This document shows positions 22,099-30,416 of a stretch of DNA of 64,000 nucleotides, piece after piece (position 1 is the stretch's first letter; the number at the start of each line of letters is the position of its first letter). A model generated the notes under the pieces. That model saw only the letters and a list, made by a program, of their open reading frames with translations, was not told where the DNA came from and did not search any database. Source of the stretch: G963422565 sp963422565 (GTDB lineage: Bacteria; Pseudomonadota; Alphaproteobacteria; MPNO01); assembly GCA_963422565.1 (NCBI GenBank), contig OY730228.1:124001-188000 (forward strand). Reading direction: 5' to 3'. The translations under genes and the position numbers were made by a program.

Positions 22099-22977
22099 TT
22101 ACGAACGCCGCGGCGCGTCCGTCCGTCCGCGGGCCGCCGGCACGGGGACGTTGTCGATCAGCCGGGCGCGCCCCAGCCCGGCCGCCGCCATCGCCCGCGC
22201 CGCGCGCGCGGGTGGGCGGGTCAACGGCGCGAGCGTCTCGGCATCGACCACCGCCACATAGTCGATCGGATCGAAACCGGCCGCGGCCAACGCTGTGGAC
22301 GCGTCCGAGATCTCGCGCTGGATATCGTCGGTGTCGGCGACGGCGGCCGCGAGACGGCACAGCGTGAGGTGGAGCCGCGGCGCCGTTCGGCGCTGTTCGA
22401 CGCTCAAATAGCCGTTGCGCGACGACAGGGCCAGCCCGTCGTTGGCGCGGACGATCGGGATCGCATGGATTTCGACCGGGAGTCGCAGATCGCGGGCGAG
22501 CCGCCGGACGATCACGAGCTGTTGATAGTCCTTCTCGCCGAACCAGGCCGCGTCGGGCGCGACGACGAGGAGGAGCTTGGCGACCACGGTCGCGACCCCG
22601 TCGAAATGACCGGGCCGATGGGCGCCGCACAGCCCCTCGGACAGCCCGGCCACCGAGAGCCTCGTCGCGAACCCCGGCGGGTAGATCTCGTCCGGCTCCG
22701 GCGCGAAGAGGAGATCCGTGCCGGCGGCGGAGAGACGCCTCCCGTCCTCGGCCTCGTTGCGCGGATAGCCGGCCAGGTCCTCGTCGGGACCGAACTGCAT
22801 CGGGTTGACGAAGACGCTCGCGACGACCCGGTCGACGACGCCCCGCGCGGCGGCCACCAGCTCCAGATGGGCGTCGTGGATGCTGCCCATGGTCGGCACC
22901 AGCCCGACCGAGAGGTCGTTCCGGTGCCAGGATCGGACGGCGGCGCGGATGTCCTCGATGGTGCGGGCGATTTCCAT
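22099..22977 (-). CDS. panC: Pantothenate synthetase PanC
   Basis: PanC condenses pantoate with beta-alanine using ATP, the last step of pantothenate (coenzyme A precursor) synthesis. The 292-residue protein has VPTMGSIHDAHLELV, VFVNPMQFGP, GEKDYQQLVIVRRL and LALSSRNGYLS. The nucleotidyl-transferase HxGH-type motif reads HDAH instead of the usual HEGH or HDGH, a Gly-to-Ala change worth noting. The C-terminal 25 residues are extra and low-complexity. It lies 15 bases downstream of panB on the minus strand, a standard panBC operon. Confidence 0.93.
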   Translation of the reverse strand: MEIARTIEDIRAAVRSWHRNDLSVGLVPTMGSIHDAHLELVAAARGVVDRVVASVFVNPMQFGPDEDLAGYPRNEAEDGRRLSAAGTDLLFAPEPDEIYPPGFATRLSVAGLSEGLCGAHRPGHFDGVATVVAKLLLVVAPDAAWFGEKDYQQLVIVRRLARDLRLPVEIHAIPIVRANDGLALSSRNGYLSVEQRRTAPRLHLTLCRLAAAVADTDDIQREISDASTALAAAGFDPIDYVAVVDAETLAPLTRPPARAARAMAAAGLGRARLIDNVPVPAARGRTDAPRRS

Positions 22978-22992
22978 CTCAAGCTTCGAGCT

Positions 22993-23829
22993 TCAGGCGA
23001 GCTCGGCCTGTTCGGGCATCCCGAAGCATTGCTCCGGCCCCGGAAAGCGCCGCGCGCGCACGTCCCTCGCATAGGCGGCGGCGGCGGCGGACAACGCCTC
23101 GCCGAGCTCCGCGTAGCGCCGCACGAAGCGCGGGGTGAAGTCGGAGAACAGCCCCGACATGTCCTCGGTCACGAGGACTTGGCCGTCGCATTGCGGCGAG
23201 GCACCGATCCCGATGGTCGGGACCGCGACCGAACGGGTGATGCTGCGCGCGACCGGCTCGACGACCCCTTCCACGACCATCGCGAACGCTCCGGCGTCCG
23301 CGACCGCCTTGGCATCGTCGACGATCGATCGGGCATCCGCGTCCGCGCGGCCCTGAACGCGGAACCCTCCATAGGCGTTGACCGATTGCGGCATCAGGCC
23401 GACATGCGCCATCACCGGGATCGCGCGCCGGCTCAGAAAGGCGATCGTTGCCGCCATCTCCGCGCCGCCCTCGATCTTGACCCCGGCGCAGCCCGTCTCG
23501 GCCATCACCCGGGCGGCGTTGCGGAAGGCCTGTTCGGGGGATTCCTGGTAGCTGCCGAACGGGAGGTCGACGATCACGCAAGCCCGACCGGAGCCGCGCA
23601 CGACCGCGGCGCCATGCGCGATCATCGTCTCGAGGCTCACGGCCAGCGTCGAGTCCAGCCCGTAGAGGACCATTCCCAGGGAATCGCCGACCAGGAGAAT
23701 GTCGACATGGGGGTCGAGCGCCTTCGCCTGCGGCGTGCTGTAAGCCGTCAGCACGACGATCGGTTCGCCGCCCTTGCGGTTTCGGAGGTCGGGTACGCCG
23801 ATGCGCCGGGCTCGTTTGACGGTGCTCAT
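22993..23829 (-). CDS. panB: 3-methyl-2-oxobutanoate hydroxymethyltransferase PanB
   Basis: PanB transfers a hydroxymethyl group from 5,10-methylene-THF to alpha-ketoisovalerate, making ketopantoate. The 278-residue protein shows VLTAYSTPQAKAL, the Mg-binding VGDSLGMVLYG, VIVDLPFGSYQ, VKIEGGAEM, PVMAHVGLMPQSVNAYGGF and TIGIGASPQCDGQVLV. These are all conserved blocks of the TIM-barrel family. It is the first gene of panBC and diverges from an rRNA methyltransferase gene; the roughly 160-base gap should hold both promoters. Confidence 0.96.
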   Translation of the reverse strand: MSTVKRARRIGVPDLRNRKGGEPIVVLTAYSTPQAKALDPHVDILLVGDSLGMVLYGLDSTLAVSLETMIAHGAAVVRGSGRACVIVDLPFGSYQESPEQAFRNAARVMAETGCAGVKIEGGAEMAATIAFLSRRAIPVMAHVGLMPQSVNAYGGFRVQGRADADARSIVDDAKAVADAGAFAMVVEGVVEPVARSITRSVAVPTIGIGASPQCDGQVLVTEDMSGLFSDFTPRFVRRYAELGEALSAAAAAYARDVRARRFPGPEQCFGMPEQAELA

Positions 23830-23987
23830 TCCATCCTCTCAAGTTGTGCCGAGCGGAGCGTGCGCGGCGCCTCCCTTCCCTCGCGAACGGTTTTAGACCC
23901 ATTTGGGCCGGTGGGGAACGGGTTCCGCCGCCGAGCGGCGGGCCCCTCTCCGTGGCAAGCGGCGGGGGCTCTCTGTAGACTGCCGCC

Positions 23988-25220
23988 ATGGCCGCGACCC
24001 GCATCGAGGCAGATCCGATGACGGAGCTCTTCGCAGGGCGGCCCGAGATCCGGCTACTGGCGGGCCGGCAGAAGCGCGTTCGCGCCGGCCATCCCTGGGT
24101 TTACGCCAACGAAGTCTCGATGTCGGACGGCGCGAAGGCGCTCCCTCCGGGCGGCGTGGTGACGCTCGTGGACGATGCCGGCGGCCGGCTCGGAACCGCG
24201 ACCTTCAACCCTCGGCCGCTGATCTGCGGCAGGATACTCAGCAGGAATCCGGACGCGGCGATCGATGCGGATTTTTTCGCCCGCCGCCTGCGCAGGGCCC
24301 TCGCGCTCCGCGAGAGCCTGTACCCGGCGCCCTTCTATCGTCTGGCCTGGTCCGAGGCGGACGGTCTGCCCGGTCTCGTGCTCGACCGCTACGGAGATCT
24401 CTGTGTCGCGCAGATCAACACCGCGGGCATGGAGCGGTTGGCCGGCGCGCTGCGGGAAGCGCTTTCCGAGATCGTCGCCCCCTGCTGCGTGATCCTGCGC
24501 AACGACACGCCGGCGCGCGCGCTGGAGGGGCTCGAAAGCGAAGTGCGCGTCCACGGCGCCGCGCCGACGGCGCCCGTCCCCGTCGAGGAGAACGGCCTGC
24601 GCTTCCTCTGCGATCCCCGCGCCGGTCAGAAGACCGGCTGGTTTTACGACCATCGGGAGAACCGGGCGCGGGCGGCTCGTCTCGGGCGGTCGGGACGGAC
24701 GGTGCTCGATGCGTTCTGCTATCTCGGCGGGTTCGGTATCCAGGCAGCGGCGGCCGGGGCGGGAGAGGTCACCCTGCTGGACCGCTCCGCCGCGGCGCTA
24801 GCCCTCGCGGCCGAGTCCGCGGCGCTCAACGGCGTCGCCGCGCGCTGCCGCTTCGTCGAAGGCGATGCGCTGGACACCCTGGCGGCATTCGCCGACGATG
24901 GCCGGCGATTCGATATCGTCGTGGTCGACCCCCCCGCCTTCGTGAGGTCGCGCAAGTCGCTGGCGAGCGGATTGAAGGGTTATCGCAAGCTCTTCCGGCT
25001 CGCGGCGCGCCTCGCGGCACATGGCGGTTTCCTGTTTGCGGCGTCCTGCTCGCATCACGTCGATCGGGAGATGTTCGCGCAGACCCTGCGCGCCTCCCTG
25101 CGGGATGCCGGGCGTTGTGGCCGCATCCTCTACGGCGGCGGCGCCGGGCCGGATCATCCGGTGCACCCCTATCTGCCCGAGAGCGCGTATCTGAAATGCG
25201 CCCTCATCAATCTCGATTGA
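23988..25220 (+). CDS. Class I SAM-dependent rRNA methyltransferase (RlmI-like, PUA domain)
   Basis: This is a 410-residue protein with an N-terminal PUA-type RNA-binding domain (RLLAGRQKRVRAGHPWVYANEV) and a C-terminal Rossmann methyltransferase domain. SAM motifs are VLDAFCYLGGFGIQAAAAGA and DIVVVDPPAFVRSR. LKGYRKLFRLAARL and AASCSHHVDREMF contain the conserved Cys expected for 5-methylcytosine RNA methyltransferases. The RlmI/YccW group makes m5C1962 in 23S rRNA; the exact target here is inferred. An internal ATG at 24018 (MTELFAGRPEIRLL) is an alternative start. Confidence 0.88.
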   Translation: MAATRIEADPMTELFAGRPEIRLLAGRQKRVRAGHPWVYANEVSMSDGAKALPPGGVVTLVDDAGGRLGTATFNPRPLICGRILSRNPDAAIDADFFARRLRRALALRESLYPAPFYRLAWSEADGLPGLVLDRYGDLCVAQINTAGMERLAGALREALSEIVAPCCVILRNDTPARALEGLESEVRVHGAAPTAPVPVEENGLRFLCDPRAGQKTGWFYDHRENRARAARLGRSGRTVLDAFCYLGGFGIQAAAAGAGEVTLLDRSAAALALAAESAALNGVAARCRFVEGDALDTLAAFADDGRRFDIVVVDPPAFVRSRKSLASGLKGYRKLFRLAARLAAHGGFLFAASCSHHVDREMFAQTLRASLRDAGRCGRILYGGGAGPDHPVHPYLPESAYLKCALINLD

Positions 25221-25238
25221 GGATCCAGGAGTCGGAAA

Positions 25239-25862
25239 ATGCTGAAGATTTTGGGGCGTGCGACCTCGTCGAACGTTCAGAAGGTCGTCTGGCTGTGCGC
25301 CGAAATCGGTATTCCCTACGAACGCGAGGATATCGGCGGTCCGTTCGGCGGCAACGACAAGGAGGACTATCTGGCACTCAACCCCAACGGTCTCGTGCCG
25401 ACGATCATCGACGACGGCTTCGTACTATGGGAGTCCAACGCCTGTCTCGAATATCTGGCGGCCGGCCACGCTCAGGGAAGCTGGTATCCGACCGATCCGA
25501 AGAGGCGCGCGCGCGCCGCGCAGTGGATGGCCTGGTCCCTCGGTACCCTGGCGCCGGCCCATGTTCCGGTCTTTCACGGCCTGATCCGCACGCCGGCCGC
25601 CGAGCGCGATCCCGGGGCGATCCGGCGCGGACGCGATGTCTGGTCCGCGAAGATGGCGATGCTCGACAGGCATCTCTCGGATCGCCACCATGTCGCCGGC
25701 GAGTCGATCAACATCGGCGATATCCCGCCGGCGATCCTGAGCTTCCGCTGGTTCAACCTCGATATCGATCGGGAAGATTATCCGAACCTGCGGCGCTGGT
25801 ATGACGGGATCGCCGACCGCCCGCAGTTTCGGACGCATGTCATCGATATCGGCCTCGTCTGA
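25239..25862 (+). CDS. Glutathione S-transferase family protein
   Basis: This is a 207-residue GST with an N-terminal thioredoxin-fold domain (KILGRATSSNVQKVVWLCAEIGIPYE), the glutathione-binding NPNGLVPTI and W-ESNACLEYLA blocks, and an all-helical C-terminal domain (GESINIGDIPPAIL near residue 150, then a YPNLRRWYDGIADRPQF stretch). It probably conjugates or reduces electrophiles with glutathione; the N-terminal Ser of ATSSNV is the likely activating residue. It starts 18 bases after the methyltransferase gene and converges on a CoA-transferase gene. Confidence 0.9.
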   Translation: MLKILGRATSSNVQKVVWLCAEIGIPYEREDIGGPFGGNDKEDYLALNPNGLVPTIIDDGFVLWESNACLEYLAAGHAQGSWYPTDPKRRARAAQWMAWSLGTLAPAHVPVFHGLIRTPAAERDPGAIRRGRDVWSAKMAMLDRHLSDRHHVAGESINIGDIPPAILSFRWFNLDIDREDYPNLRRWYDGIADRPQFRTHVIDIGLV

Positions 25863-25893
25863 TGTGACGGCCGCATGTCCGGTTCATCGCCGG

Positions 25894-27108
25894 TCAGACG
25901 ATGCCGGCGGCGGCGAGCCGGGAGATCGCGGCGGTGTCCAACCCCAGCAGCCCCCCCAGCACCTCCTCGTTATGCTGTCCGAGGGGCGGTGCCGTTCGCA
26001 GGATCGCACCGGGGGTCTCCGAGAGGCGGGGCGCGACATTCTGCATCCGCATCGGTCCGAACACCGGATCGACGACGCGGACGATGGCTTCGCGCGCCTT
26101 GAAATGCGCATCCTCCAGCATCTCGGGCACGCGGTAGATGTCGCCGTTGGGAACGCCGTGCGCGTTCAGCTCCTCGATCAACGCCGGCGCGTCCAGGGTC
26201 CGAGTCCAGTCCGAGATGAGGTCGTCGAGCGCGGCCTGGTTGTTGCCGCGAGCGACATGGGTAGCGTAGAGGGGGTCGTCGGCGAGCTCCGCCCGGCCCA
26301 TGGCCCCGGCCAGGCGGCGGAAGACCGTGTCCTGATTGGCGCCGATCAGCACCATTTTTCCGTCGCGGGTCGGATAGACGTTGGACGGAGCGATCATCGG
26401 CAGGATCGAGCCGGTCCGTTCGCGGATATAGCCGCCGACATCGTATTCGGTGACCAGGCACTCCATGACCGCGAGCACGGCTTCGTAGATGGCGCTGTCG
26501 ACGATCTGGCCGCGACCCGTCCGCCGGACATTGTGGATCGCCATCATCGCGCCGAGGGCGGCGAAGGTCGCGGCCAGGGTGTCGCCGATCGAGATGCCCA
26601 TCCGGCTCGGCGGCGCCGCCGGATCGCCGACGACATAGCGCAGCCCGCCCATCGCCTCGCCGACCGCGCCGTATCCCGCGCGCGCGGCGTAAGGGCCGGT
26701 CTGGCCGTAACCGCTCACCCGCACCATCACGAGCCTGGGGTTGATCCGCGACAGATCCTCGTAGCCCAGGTTCCAGCGTTCCATCGTGCCGGGACGAAAA
26801 TTCTCGACGACGATGTCCGACTTCTCGACCAGGCGGCGGACGATCTCCTGCCCGGCGGGTTCTCGGGCGTTCAGCGTCACCGATTTCTTGTTGCGGGCGA
26901 GAACGGGAAACCAGAGCGCTTTGCCATGCGGTTTCTCCGCGCCCCAGACGCGCATCGGGTCGCCCGAGCCCGGCTGTTCGAGCTTGATGACCTCGGCCCC
27001 GAAATCGGCCAGGAGCTGACCGCAGAACGGCCCGGCTATGAGCTGGCCCATCTCGATCACGCGGAGATCGTCGAGCGGCCCCCGGCGGGTCTCGGTCTGG
27101 CTGGTCAT
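25894..27108 (-). CDS. CaiB/BaiF (family III) CoA-transferase
   Basis: This is a 404-residue family III CoA-transferase that moves CoA between carboxylic acids through a covalent aspartyl intermediate. Seen are DLRVIEMGQLIAGPFCGQLLADFGAEVIKLEQP at the N-terminus and the likely catalytic Asp176 in RMGISIGDTLAA. VNPRLVMVRVSGYGQTGPYA-type loops and ANQDTVFRRLAGAMG-type segments are also present. The acid is unknown. It diverges from an HMG-CoA-lyase-like gene with a 178-base gap. That CoA-transferase/lyase pairing is recurrent in proteobacteria and suggests activation of a dicarboxylate followed by acyl-CoA cleavage. Confidence 0.92.
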   Translation of the reverse strand: MTSQTETRRGPLDDLRVIEMGQLIAGPFCGQLLADFGAEVIKLEQPGSGDPMRVWGAEKPHGKALWFPVLARNKKSVTLNAREPAGQEIVRRLVEKSDIVVENFRPGTMERWNLGYEDLSRINPRLVMVRVSGYGQTGPYAARAGYGAVGEAMGGLRYVVGDPAAPPSRMGISIGDTLAATFAALGAMMAIHNVRRTGRGQIVDSAIYEAVLAVMECLVTEYDVGGYIRERTGSILPMIAPSNVYPTRDGKMVLIGANQDTVFRRLAGAMGRAELADDPLYATHVARGNNQAALDDLISDWTRTLDAPALIEELNAHGVPNGDIYRVPEMLEDAHFKAREAIVRVVDPVFGPMRMQNVAPRLSETPGAILRTAPPLGQHNEEVLGGLLGLDTAAISRLAAAGIV

Positions 27109-27286
27109 CTACGCTCCCTCCGGCTGCGCGCGGCGGATCATGGCGGCGCCGATTCGGCGGAGTCAACGCGGGCTGCGCCGGAACGGGCCGCGCAAGGGCG
27201 GTCTTCGCGCGGCCGGGTCGAGGGCCGCCGGCGATTGGTCGGGTATCATCGGGGGAAATGTTCACGCCGACATGTCGGAGGAGGAG

Positions 27287-28201
27287 ATGGCGCCGCGTCG
27301 AATCGAGCTGGTCGAGGTCTCGCCTCGCGACGGGCTGCAGAACGAACCCGAAATCCTGTCTGTTTCGGTCAGGGTCGCGCTGATCGTGCGGGCGGTCGCC
27401 GCCGGGGTCCGGCGGCTGGAGGCGGCGAGCTTCGTGAACCCCCGACGCGTGCCGCAAATGGCGGGCGCCGAGGAAGTAATGGCGGCTCTGCCGGATGCCG
27501 ACGGTGTCACCTATATCGGGCTGGTGCTCAATCGGCGCGGCTTCGACCGCGCCGCCGCGTCGGGCTGCCGGGAGGTGAACTATGCGCTGGTCGCCTCGGA
27601 CATGTTCTCGCAGCGCAACCAGGGCACCACCGTCGAGCAGGGGGTCGCCGTCTTCGAGGACATCGCGCGCGCGGCGCGGGTCGAGAACATCCGTCTGAGC
27701 CTTACGATCAGCGCCGCCTTCGGCTGTCCTTTCCAGGGCGAGGTGCGGCCCGAGCGGGTCCTCGATCTGGTCCGCCATTGCGCTGGCCTCGGCGTTTTCG
27801 AGATCGGTCTCGCCGACACGATCGGGGTCGCCGTGCCCAGCCAGGTTTCGGAGATGTTCGATGCCGTCCGCCCGGTCTCCGGCGGGGCGCGGCTTCGCGG
27901 GCATTTTCACAACACCCGCAACACAGGCATTGCCAACGCCTATGCGGCGATCGAAGCCGGCGTCGCTGCGCTCGACGCCAGCATCGGCGGCGTGGGCGGT
28001 TGTCCCTTTGCGCCGGCGGCGACGGGCAACATCCCGTCCGAAGACCTGATCTACATGCTCGACCGGTCGGGCATCGAGACCGGCGTGGATATCGAGGCGT
28101 TGATCGAGACCGCCCGTTGGCTGGAGGAACGGCTGGGGCGTCCGGTGCCGGCGATGGTCACCCGGGCCGGCAATTTCCCGCCGGCGGAACTCCGCGCATG
28201 A
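27287..28201 (+). CDS. Hydroxymethylglutaryl-CoA lyase-like protein
   Basis: This is a TIM-barrel acyl-CoA lyase of the HMGL family, 304 residues. Seen are the substrate/metal site SPRDGLQNE (12-20), a His-x-His metal motif in GHFHNTRNTG and the catalytic-Cys signature GVGGCPFAPAATGN. It would cleave HMG-CoA to acetyl-CoA and acetoacetate, or a related 3-hydroxy acyl-CoA such as citramalyl-CoA. The start at 27287 is favoured by GGAGG five bases upstream; an in-frame ATG at 27272 is the alternative. It diverges from a CaiB-type CoA-transferase and overlaps the next methyltransferase gene by four bases. Confidence 0.9.
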   Translation: MAPRRIELVEVSPRDGLQNEPEILSVSVRVALIVRAVAAGVRRLEAASFVNPRRVPQMAGAEEVMAALPDADGVTYIGLVLNRRGFDRAAASGCREVNYALVASDMFSQRNQGTTVEQGVAVFEDIARAARVENIRLSLTISAAFGCPFQGEVRPERVLDLVRHCAGLGVFEIGLADTIGVAVPSQVSEMFDAVRPVSGGARLRGHFHNTRNTGIANAYAAIEAGVAALDASIGGVGGCPFAPAATGNIPSEDLIYMLDRSGIETGVDIEALIETARWLEERLGRPVPAMVTRAGNFPPAELRA

Positions 28202-28818
28202 GGGGCGCGCCCGGCTCGTCGGCTTGGCGCGGCTACTACGCCAAGACCGGATCCCGGCCACCGCGCGAGACGCTGATCCGGGCGCTGGATGCTTTCGACA
28301 GGGAAGGCGGGCCGGGCTTCGCCGTCGATCTCGGCTGCGGCAGCGGCCGCGACACGGTGGGGCTGCTGCGCCGGGGCTGGCGCGTTCTCGCCATCGATGC
28401 GGAGGCGGCGGCGATCGAGGCGCTCACCGCGCGCGGCGATCTGCCGGCGGAAGCGGCCATGCAGGTCAGAGTCTGCCGCTTCGAGACCGCCGAATGGCCG
28501 GCCGCCGACCTCGTAAACGCGAGCTTTTCTCTGCCCCTATGTCCACCCGAGGCGTTCGGCCGGCTGTGGCGCGCGGTCACCGGCTCGCTCAAGCCCGGCG
28601 GGAGGTTCGCCGGCCAGCTCTACGGAGACCGCGATCAGTGGGCCGGCGATCCGGGGATCACCTTCTTCAGCCGCGCCGAGCTGGACGGGTTGCTCGACGG
28701 GCTCCGGGTCGAATATTTCCGCGAGGAGGAGGACGACAGCATCACCCCGCGCGGCCACGCCAAACATTGGCATATCTTCCACGTGACGGCGCGGCGCCCG
28801 GTCTCCGCCGGCCCGTGA
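28198..28818 (+). CDS. Class I SAM-dependent methyltransferase
   Basis: This is a 206-residue methyltransferase with SAM motif I AVDLGCGSGRDTVGLL near residue 40, an acidic residue ending strand 2 (VLAIDAEAAAI) and a downstream LKPGGRFAGQLYG motif. It resembles the TehB/UbiE-like small-molecule group, which methylate thiols, metalloids or other small acceptors; the target is not evident. ATG overlaps the lyase stop (ATGA), so translation is coupled, though a functional link to the lyase is not obvious. Confidence 0.85.
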   Translation: MRGAPGSSAWRGYYAKTGSRPPRETLIRALDAFDREGGPGFAVDLGCGSGRDTVGLLRRGWRVLAIDAEAAAIEALTARGDLPAEAAMQVRVCRFETAEWPAADLVNASFSLPLCPPEAFGRLWRAVTGSLKPGGRFAGQLYGDRDQWAGDPGITFFSRAELDGLLDGLRVEYFREEEDDSITPRGHAKHWHIFHVTARRPVSAGP

Positions 28819-28825
28819 CTTCCCG

Positions 28826-29002
28826 CTATTCCTTCGCCGTTCCGATGCGGATGAGATGGAGGATGAAGAGGACGCCGAAGGCGAATATCGCGAGCCCGCC
28901 GTAATATCCGACGCTCCCGCCGGCGCCCGCGCTGACGAACAACCCGCCGAGGCCGAGGATCGCTGCGCAGAAGCCGAGCGCCCAGTTCCCGGGATTTTCC
29001 AT
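28826..29002 (-). CDS. Small two-helix membrane protein
   Basis: This is a 58-residue protein with two hydrophobic helices (about residues 7-27 and 33-52) and a short charged tail (RIGTAKE). I do not recognise a family. The ATG at 29002 (MENPGNWALGF) starts directly before the first helix; an in-frame upstream start would add a basic, low-complexity extension. It converges with the methyltransferase gene eight bases away. Confidence 0.55.
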   Translation of the reverse strand: MENPGNWALGFCAAILGLGGLFVSAGAGGSVGYYGGLAIFAFGVLFILHLIRIGTAKE

Positions 29003-29089
29003 CGCTTCGGTTCTCCGCCGCCGCCCAGCCTCGAGCATTGATAGCGCGCCGCGCGGGCTTGGCAAGCCCGTCCGGTCTCCGCCGGGAGA

Positions 29090-29833
29090 CTATCGATCGG
29101 CGGCGCGGCGGCGGCTTGCCGCCTTGTACAGGACGGGGACGCAGGCGAGCAGCGCCAGCCCGATGATCGGCGCGAGGAAGCGCGGTTCGAAGATGATCCC
29201 GAGATCGAGCTCCCTCCCGGCATCGAGAACGGCTCCGGCGCCGTCCCCGACGAGCGCGTAGACGAACGTGCCAGGAATGATGCCGACCAGAGTGCCGATG
29301 ACATAGGTCCTCGTCGAGACGCCGAGAAAGGCCGGGACGAGATTGACCAGGAAGAAGGGGAACAGCGGCACCAGACGCAGAAGCAGCATATAGCTCAAGG
29401 CGTTCCTGGAGAATCCCGCTTCCATGCGCCGCATCGCGCCGCCGGCCTTGGCACGCAGATAGTCGGCGAAGGCGTAGCGGGCGGCGAGAAACAATATGGT
29501 CGCGCCCAGGGTCGCGGAGACGATCACGATGCAAGCCGCGAGATAGGGCCCGAACAGGAAGCCCGCGGCGATCGTGAGCACGAGGCCCCCGGGAATGGAG
29601 AGGGCGACGGCTGTCGCATAGACCAGCCCGAACAGGAGCCATGCTGCGGCACCCAGATCGGCTACCCAGCCCTGCAGCAGCACTCGGTGCGCCTTGAGCG
29701 CCTCGAGGGTGACGAATCGTTCGAGGCCGAAGGCGAAGAAGGTGAACAGCCCGGCGGCGAGCAGCGCGAGGGGCAGCAGGCGCCGCGCATCGAAGCGCCG
29801 CGCCGGGCGGGTCGGGTTCCCCGTCTCGCGCAT
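29090..29833 (-). CDS. TVP38/TMEM64 family (DedA-like) membrane protein
   Basis: This is a 247-residue inner-membrane protein with about six hydrophobic helices. It carries the SNARE-associated/VTT domain signature: a GGLVLTIAAGFLFGPYLA block, a GATILFLAARYAF helix, then LLLRLVPLFPFFLVNLVPAFLG and GTLVGIIPGTFVYALVG. Relatives are lipid scramblases or flippases of the DedA/VTT superfamily; a specific substrate is not known. The ATG at 29833 is preferred over a TTG at 29842. It precedes, divergently, the rpmH region. Confidence 0.88.
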   Translation of the reverse strand: MRETGNPTRPARRFDARRLLPLALLAAGLFTFFAFGLERFVTLEALKAHRVLLQGWVADLGAAAWLLFGLVYATAVALSIPGGLVLTIAAGFLFGPYLAACIVIVSATLGATILFLAARYAFADYLRAKAGGAMRRMEAGFSRNALSYMLLLRLVPLFPFFLVNLVPAFLGVSTRTYVIGTLVGIIPGTFVYALVGDGAGAVLDAGRELDLGIIFEPRFLAPIIGLALLACVPVLYKAASRRRAADR

Positions 29834-30189
29834 CGGCGTCAACCTGTTTGACGTATTCGGACGCAGCGTCCGGCGATCTGCGGCACGGGTCGCCGGGGCG
29901 GTCGGGAGCGGTTCCTGGAGATCCGGTCGGGCATGAACCCGACATCCGGCGCCTTCGCCGTCGTCGCGTCGAATGCCCGGATCTCGAACCCGTCATCGGG
30001 CGACAAGAGTTTCCTCACCCGTCCGGCAGAAACGAGATCGGCACGTCTCAATCCTCGCCCTCCCTGGGTCGCGCAGCCGTAACCGGACACGATATCCCGA
30101 ACCCAAGAACAAGTTGACGCTTGTGTCCGTCTCGATCTCGTCGCCCCCCCCCCCCCGGCGGGCGGCGGGTCGGAGCAGCGCCCCGCTCA
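29834..30189. other. Intergenic stretch with C13 homopolymer
   Basis: This is the first part of a 438-base gap without a convincing gene, between the divergent TVP38-type gene and rpmH. It holds a short CGGACGC/GCGTCCG hairpin at 29858-29872 and a run of 13 C residues at 30144-30156. A six-frame reading shows only low-complexity frames. The rpmH promoter follows at 30190. Confidence 0.6.
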
Positions 30190-30218
30190 TTGACTCGGCC
30201 TGTCGCCGTCACTATACA
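30190..30218 (+). promoter_or_regulatory. Sigma-70 promoter for rpmH-rnpA-yidD-yidC
   Basis: TTGACT (30190-30195), a 17-base spacer and TATACA (30213-30218) form one of the best sigma-70 matches in the window. Transcription would begin near 30225, leaving about 45 bases before the rpmH GTG at 30272, consistent with a strong ribosomal-protein promoter. Confidence 0.65.
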
Positions 30219-30271
30219 GCAACATAGTTTCGGATACTGTCCGATCCTCGAACGTTCCCCGGAGCATCGCC

Positions 30272-30406
30272 GTGAAACGCACATTCCAGCCGAGCGTGCT
30301 CGTGCGTAAGCGACGCCATGGATTCCGTGCGCGCCGCGCGACGGTGGGCGGTCGCCGGATCCTGTCCAACCGCCGGGCCAAGGGCCGTAAGCGTCTCTCG
30401 GCCTGA
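30272..30406 (+). CDS. rpmH: 50S ribosomal protein L34
   Basis: This is a 44-residue, highly basic protein with the L34 sequence: GTG start, KRTFQPSVLVRKRRHGF, then RRATVGGRRILSNRRAKGR and a KRLSA end. L34 is a small protein of the large ribosomal subunit. GGAG lies seven bases before the GTG. It is followed within 11 bases by rnpA, the near-universal bacterial arrangement. It is too short for most gene callers' default limits. Confidence 0.97.
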   Translation: MKRTFQPSVLVRKRRHGFRARRATVGGRRILSNRRAKGRKRLSA

Positions 30407-30416
30407 GCGCGCCGCC

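Noticed and set aside
25856..25900. Inverted repeat CGTCTGA/TCAGACG between the GST and CoA-transferase genes
   Set aside because: Only seven bases pair, the loop is long and each arm is made mostly of stop-codon sequence; too weak for a terminator call.
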